The notes below the pieces were generated by a model that ran no database searches, was not told where the DNA came from, and saw only the letters and a list, made by a program, of their open reading frames with translations. Positions 5,900 through 8,349 of a DNA stretch of 8,349 nt are shown here, in pieces (position 1 is the stretch's first letter; every line of letters starts with the position of its first letter). A program made the translations under genes and the position numbers. Source of the DNA: an uncultured Eubacteriales bacterium (GTDB taxonomy: Bacteria > Bacillota_A > Clostridia > Christensenellales > Aristaeellaceae); NCBI GenBank assembly GCA_902803675.1, contig CADCQZ010000244.1, positions 1-8,349 on the forward strand. Direction: 5' to 3'.

Positions 5900-8349
5900 A
5901 CAGGGCGGGGGACGTCTTGACGTTCTCCGCGCCGAATATGGTCTTCAGGGTCTCCGAGGAGTTTTTCAGATCCGCCACCCAGCTTCGGCTGTCGGCGGGC
6001 TTCAATGTGCGCTCGGTGGTCAGCTGCGCCACCACCGGGATGCCGCCCCGGGGAAGGGGACTGAGGACGTTCTCCAGGTTTTTCCACTGGTCCGGGGTCA
6101 GGTGGAGGTAGATCTTTTCCTTCGCCTGGCGCCAGTTCCCGGTGGTGAGCGCTGCCGGGGGCTGTTCGTCCGGCAGGTCCTCGATCTGTTCCACGAGCAG
6201 CTTGGGATCCTCGTCCTCCCTGACGCTCAGGCGGCCGGTGACCAGGGCGATCCGGTCCTCCCGCATTTCCTCGCTCAGGCGCAGGTACGCCTTGGGGAAC
6301 ACCATGCATTCGATCTGCCCGGTCAGATCTTCCAGCGTGACAAAGCCCATCATCTCGCCCTTGCGGGTGGCTTTTTTCCGGCATTGGGTCAGGATGCCGC
6401 CCATGACGACACGCTTTCCGTCCTCGCTCAGCCCCTTGTCCGCCCGGTCCTCAAAGTCCCGGACCGACGCGGTGCTGAAGCTCAGGCGCTGCAGCTGCTC
6501 TCTTTTCTCATCCAGGGGATGGCCTGAGATATAGACCCCCGTCATTTCCTTTTCCTGGCTGAGGATGTCCTTCCGGCTGAACTCGGGGATGTCCGGACAG
6601 GGGATCTTCAGGGTCTCCAGCATCTCCTCGCCGCTGGGCAGCTCGAACAGGGAGACCTGGCCGCTGACGGCCGATCTGGCCCTGCTGGCCTCGCTGTCCA
6701 TGATCTGCTCGTAGATCCGCATCAGCTGGGACCGCTTCATGCCCATCCCGTCAAAGCATCCGCTCCTTATCAGGCTCTCCACTGTCCTTTTGGTCACGTC
6801 CCGGGACACGGTCCGCCGGCAGAAATCATAGATATCCCTGAAGGGGCCGTTCTCGTCCCGCTCCCGGACGATCTCATCCACGACGCCGTCGCCCAGGTTT
6901 TTGATGCCGCCCAGGCCGAAACGGACGCTTTTAAGGCCGTTCCGGTCCCTTTCCACGGTGAACCGGCGCTGGGACTGGTTGACCCCGGGGGGGAGCAGGG
7001 GGATGCCGTGCTGACGGCAGTACTGGATATACTGGGCGATCTTGCCGGCGTTCCCGCTCACGGAATTCATCAGTGCCGCCATGAATTCGGCGGGGTAGTG
7101 CTTTTTCAGGTATCCCGTCTGCAGGCTCACCAGGGCGTAACAGGCGGCATGGGGCTTGTTGAAGGCGTAGGAGGCGAAGGCGGTCATCTCGTCGAAGATC
7201 TTCTCGGCCGCTTTCAGGCTCACGCCCTTTTTGAGAGCGCCCGGCACGCCCATCTCTTCCGAGCCGTTGATGAAGATGTCCCTCTCCTTCATCATCACGT
7301 CGTGCTTCTTCTTGGCCATGGCCCGCCGCACCAGGTCGCTGCGGCCCATGGAGTACCCGGCCAGGTCACGCACGATCTGCATGACCTGCTCCTGGTACAC
7401 CATGCAGCCGTAAGTCACGTCCAGGATGGGAGCCAAAAGGGGACTGTCATAAGTGACCTCGTCCGGATGCTCCTTGCCATGGATATACCGGGGGATGGAT
7501 TCCATCGGGCCGGGCCGGTAGAGGGAGATGGCGGCGATGATGTCCTCAAAGGTCCGCGGGCGCATATTGGTCAGGAAGGCGCGCATCCCGCCGCTTTCCA
7601 GCTGGAAGACACCGTCCGTGTCACCGGCGCCGATCATGTCGTATACTTCGGGATCGTCCGTGGGGATATCCTCCGGCCGCATGTCCACGCCCTGCTGGCG
7701 CATCATGTCCAGGGCATCCCGGATGACCGTCAGGGTCCTGAGCCCCAGAAAATCCATCTTGAGCAGTCCCAGGTCGGATATGATCCCCATGGGATACTGG
7801 GTGGTGACCACGTCATCGTTCTTCTGCAGCGGCACCAGCTCCGTCACCGGCTGGCCGGTGATGAGCACGCCCGCGGCGTGGGTGCTGGCGTGACGGGGCA
7901 TGCCTTCCAGGGCCCGGGCGGTGTCGATGAGTTTTTTCAGCCGCTGATCCTCCTCGGTCATCTGCCTGAGTTCGGGGGAGATCTGCAGCGCTTTTTCCAG
8001 CGTCATGTCCAGGGCCATGGGGATGGCCTTGGCCACCTTGTCCGTTTCCTGATAAGTGTAGCCCAGCACCCTGCCCACGTCCCGCACCACGCCCCTGGCG
8101 GCCATGGTGCCGAAAGTGATGATCTGGGCGACGTGATCCTGCCCGTACTTCCGGGCCACGTAATCGATGACTTCCTGCCGGCGTTCATAGCAGAAATCCA
8201 TGTCGATATCGGGCATGCTCACCCGTTCGGGATTGAGGAAACGCTCGAACACCAGGTTGTATTTCAGCGGGTCCAGCATGGTGATGTTCAGGCAGTAGGC
8301 GACGATGCTCGCCGCGCCGCTGCCCCGGCCGGGGCCCACCATGATGCCG
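5898..8349 (-). CDS. dnaE: DNA polymerase III alpha subunit DnaE, N-terminus outside the window
   Basis: This is the C-family replicative polymerase acting at the fork with the beta clamp. The window holds about 816 residues. By comparison with E. coli DnaE (about 1160) roughly the first 350, including the PHP domain, lie beyond base 8349. Counting from the first visible Met (8342), the palm begins at VGPGRGSGAAS (2-12). The catalytic aspartates lie in PDIDMDF (44-50) and in KMDFLGLRTLT (Asp197). Fingers motifs such as VYQEQVMQI and FNKPHAACYALVS follow. A helix-hairpin-helix region stands near 475-545 (GLGGIKNLGDG), then a beta-clamp-binding motif QVSLF (562-566), SGHPLDE near 606, and an OB-fold near 645-725 (FVTLEDLTGQIECMVFP). 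No PolC-type exonuclease insertion is seen, so this is DnaE rather than PolC. The frame is unbroken. It is followed 10 bases later by the histidine kinase gene. Confidence 0.97.
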   Translation of the reverse strand, partial: GIMVGPGRGSGAASIVAYCLNITMLDPLKYNLVFERFLNPERVSMPDIDMDFCYERRQEVIDYVARKYGQDHVAQIITFGTMAARGVVRDVGRVLGYTYQETDKVAKAIPMALDMTLEKALQISPELRQMTEEDQRLKKLIDTARALEGMPRHASTHAAGVLITGQPVTELVPLQKNDDVVTTQYPMGIISDLGLLKMDFLGLRTLTVIRDALDMMRQQGVDMRPEDIPTDDPEVYDMIGAGDTDGVFQLESGGMRAFLTNMRPRTFEDIIAAISLYRPGPMESIPRYIHGKEHPDEVTYDSPLLAPILDVTYGCMVYQEQVMQIVRDLAGYSMGRSDLVRRAMAKKKHDVMMKERDIFINGSEEMGVPGALKKGVSLKAAEKIFDEMTAFASYAFNKPHAACYALVSLQTGYLKKHYPAEFMAALMNSVSGNAGKIAQYIQYCRQHGIPLLPPGVNQSQRRFTVERDRNGLKSVRFGLGGIKNLGDGVVDEIVRERDENGPFRDIYDFCRRTVSRDVTKRTVESLIRSGCFDGMGMKRSQLMRIYEQIMDSEASRARSAVSGQVSLFELPSGEEMLETLKIPCPDIPEFSRKDILSQEKEMTGVYISGHPLDEKREQLQRLSFSTASVRDFEDRADKGLSEDGKRVVMGGILTQCRKKATRKGEMMGFVTLEDLTGQIECMVFPKAYLRLSEEMREDRIALVTGRLSVREDEDPKLLVEQIEDLPDEQPPAALTTGNWRQAKEKIYLHLTPDQWKNLENVLSPLPRGGIPVVAQLTTERTLKPADSRSWVADLKNSSETLKTIFGAENVKTSPAL

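Noticed and set aside
5054..5920. Plus-strand open frame opposite the kinase gene
   Set aside because: The minus strand carries clear H-, N- and G-boxes. The opposite frame is His/Val/Gly-rich and has no recognisable domain.

Overview
The window reads as chromosomal DNA of a Gram-positive bacterium, most likely a GC-rich member of the Clostridia. The evidence is a short-form EF-Ts, a Firmicute-style DnaE with a GQVSLFEL clamp motif, strong AGGAGG-type ribosome sites, UUG and GUG starts, and a Spo0B/CitA-type histidine kinase. The genus cannot be fixed from the sequence. No mobile element, CRISPR array, tRNA or rRNA was seen, and no convincing new multi-gene system is present. The interest lies in the unusual gene order and in details of individual genes.

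Layout. Plus strand, 1-2145: the translation/nucleotide cluster rpsB (5' end cut off by the window), tsf and pyrH. An intrinsic-terminator-like hairpin separates tsf from pyrH, and a second terminator closes the cluster after pyrH. The frr gene that normally follows pyrH is absent. A 376-base gap (2146-2521) follows. It holds that terminator, a very AT-rich 60-base block, a GC-rich segment with nested inverted repeats including an 18-bp dyad, and an extended -10 promoter candidate. Plus strand, 2522-4916: dnaA (UUG start) and, 28 bases later, a tandem-domain GNAT acetyltransferase, probably one transcript. A strong terminator at 4943-4979 separates this from the minus-strand block. Minus strand, 8349-5009: dnaE (its start lies beyond the window) and, 10 bases after its stop, a small two-TM sensor histidine kinase whose ribosome site overlaps the dnaE stop codon.

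How the genes fit together. rpsB and tsf supply the small ribosomal subunit and the EF-Tu recycling factor, and pyrH supplies UDP for RNA and cell-wall precursors. dnaA (initiator) and dnaE (replicative polymerase) converge on one another, separated only by an acetyltransferase gene and a kinase gene of unknown roles. dnaA has neither its usual partner dnaN nor visible DnaA boxes beside it. Its DNA-binding signature is one residue shorter than usual, so the gene's status as the sole, canonical initiator is worth checking.
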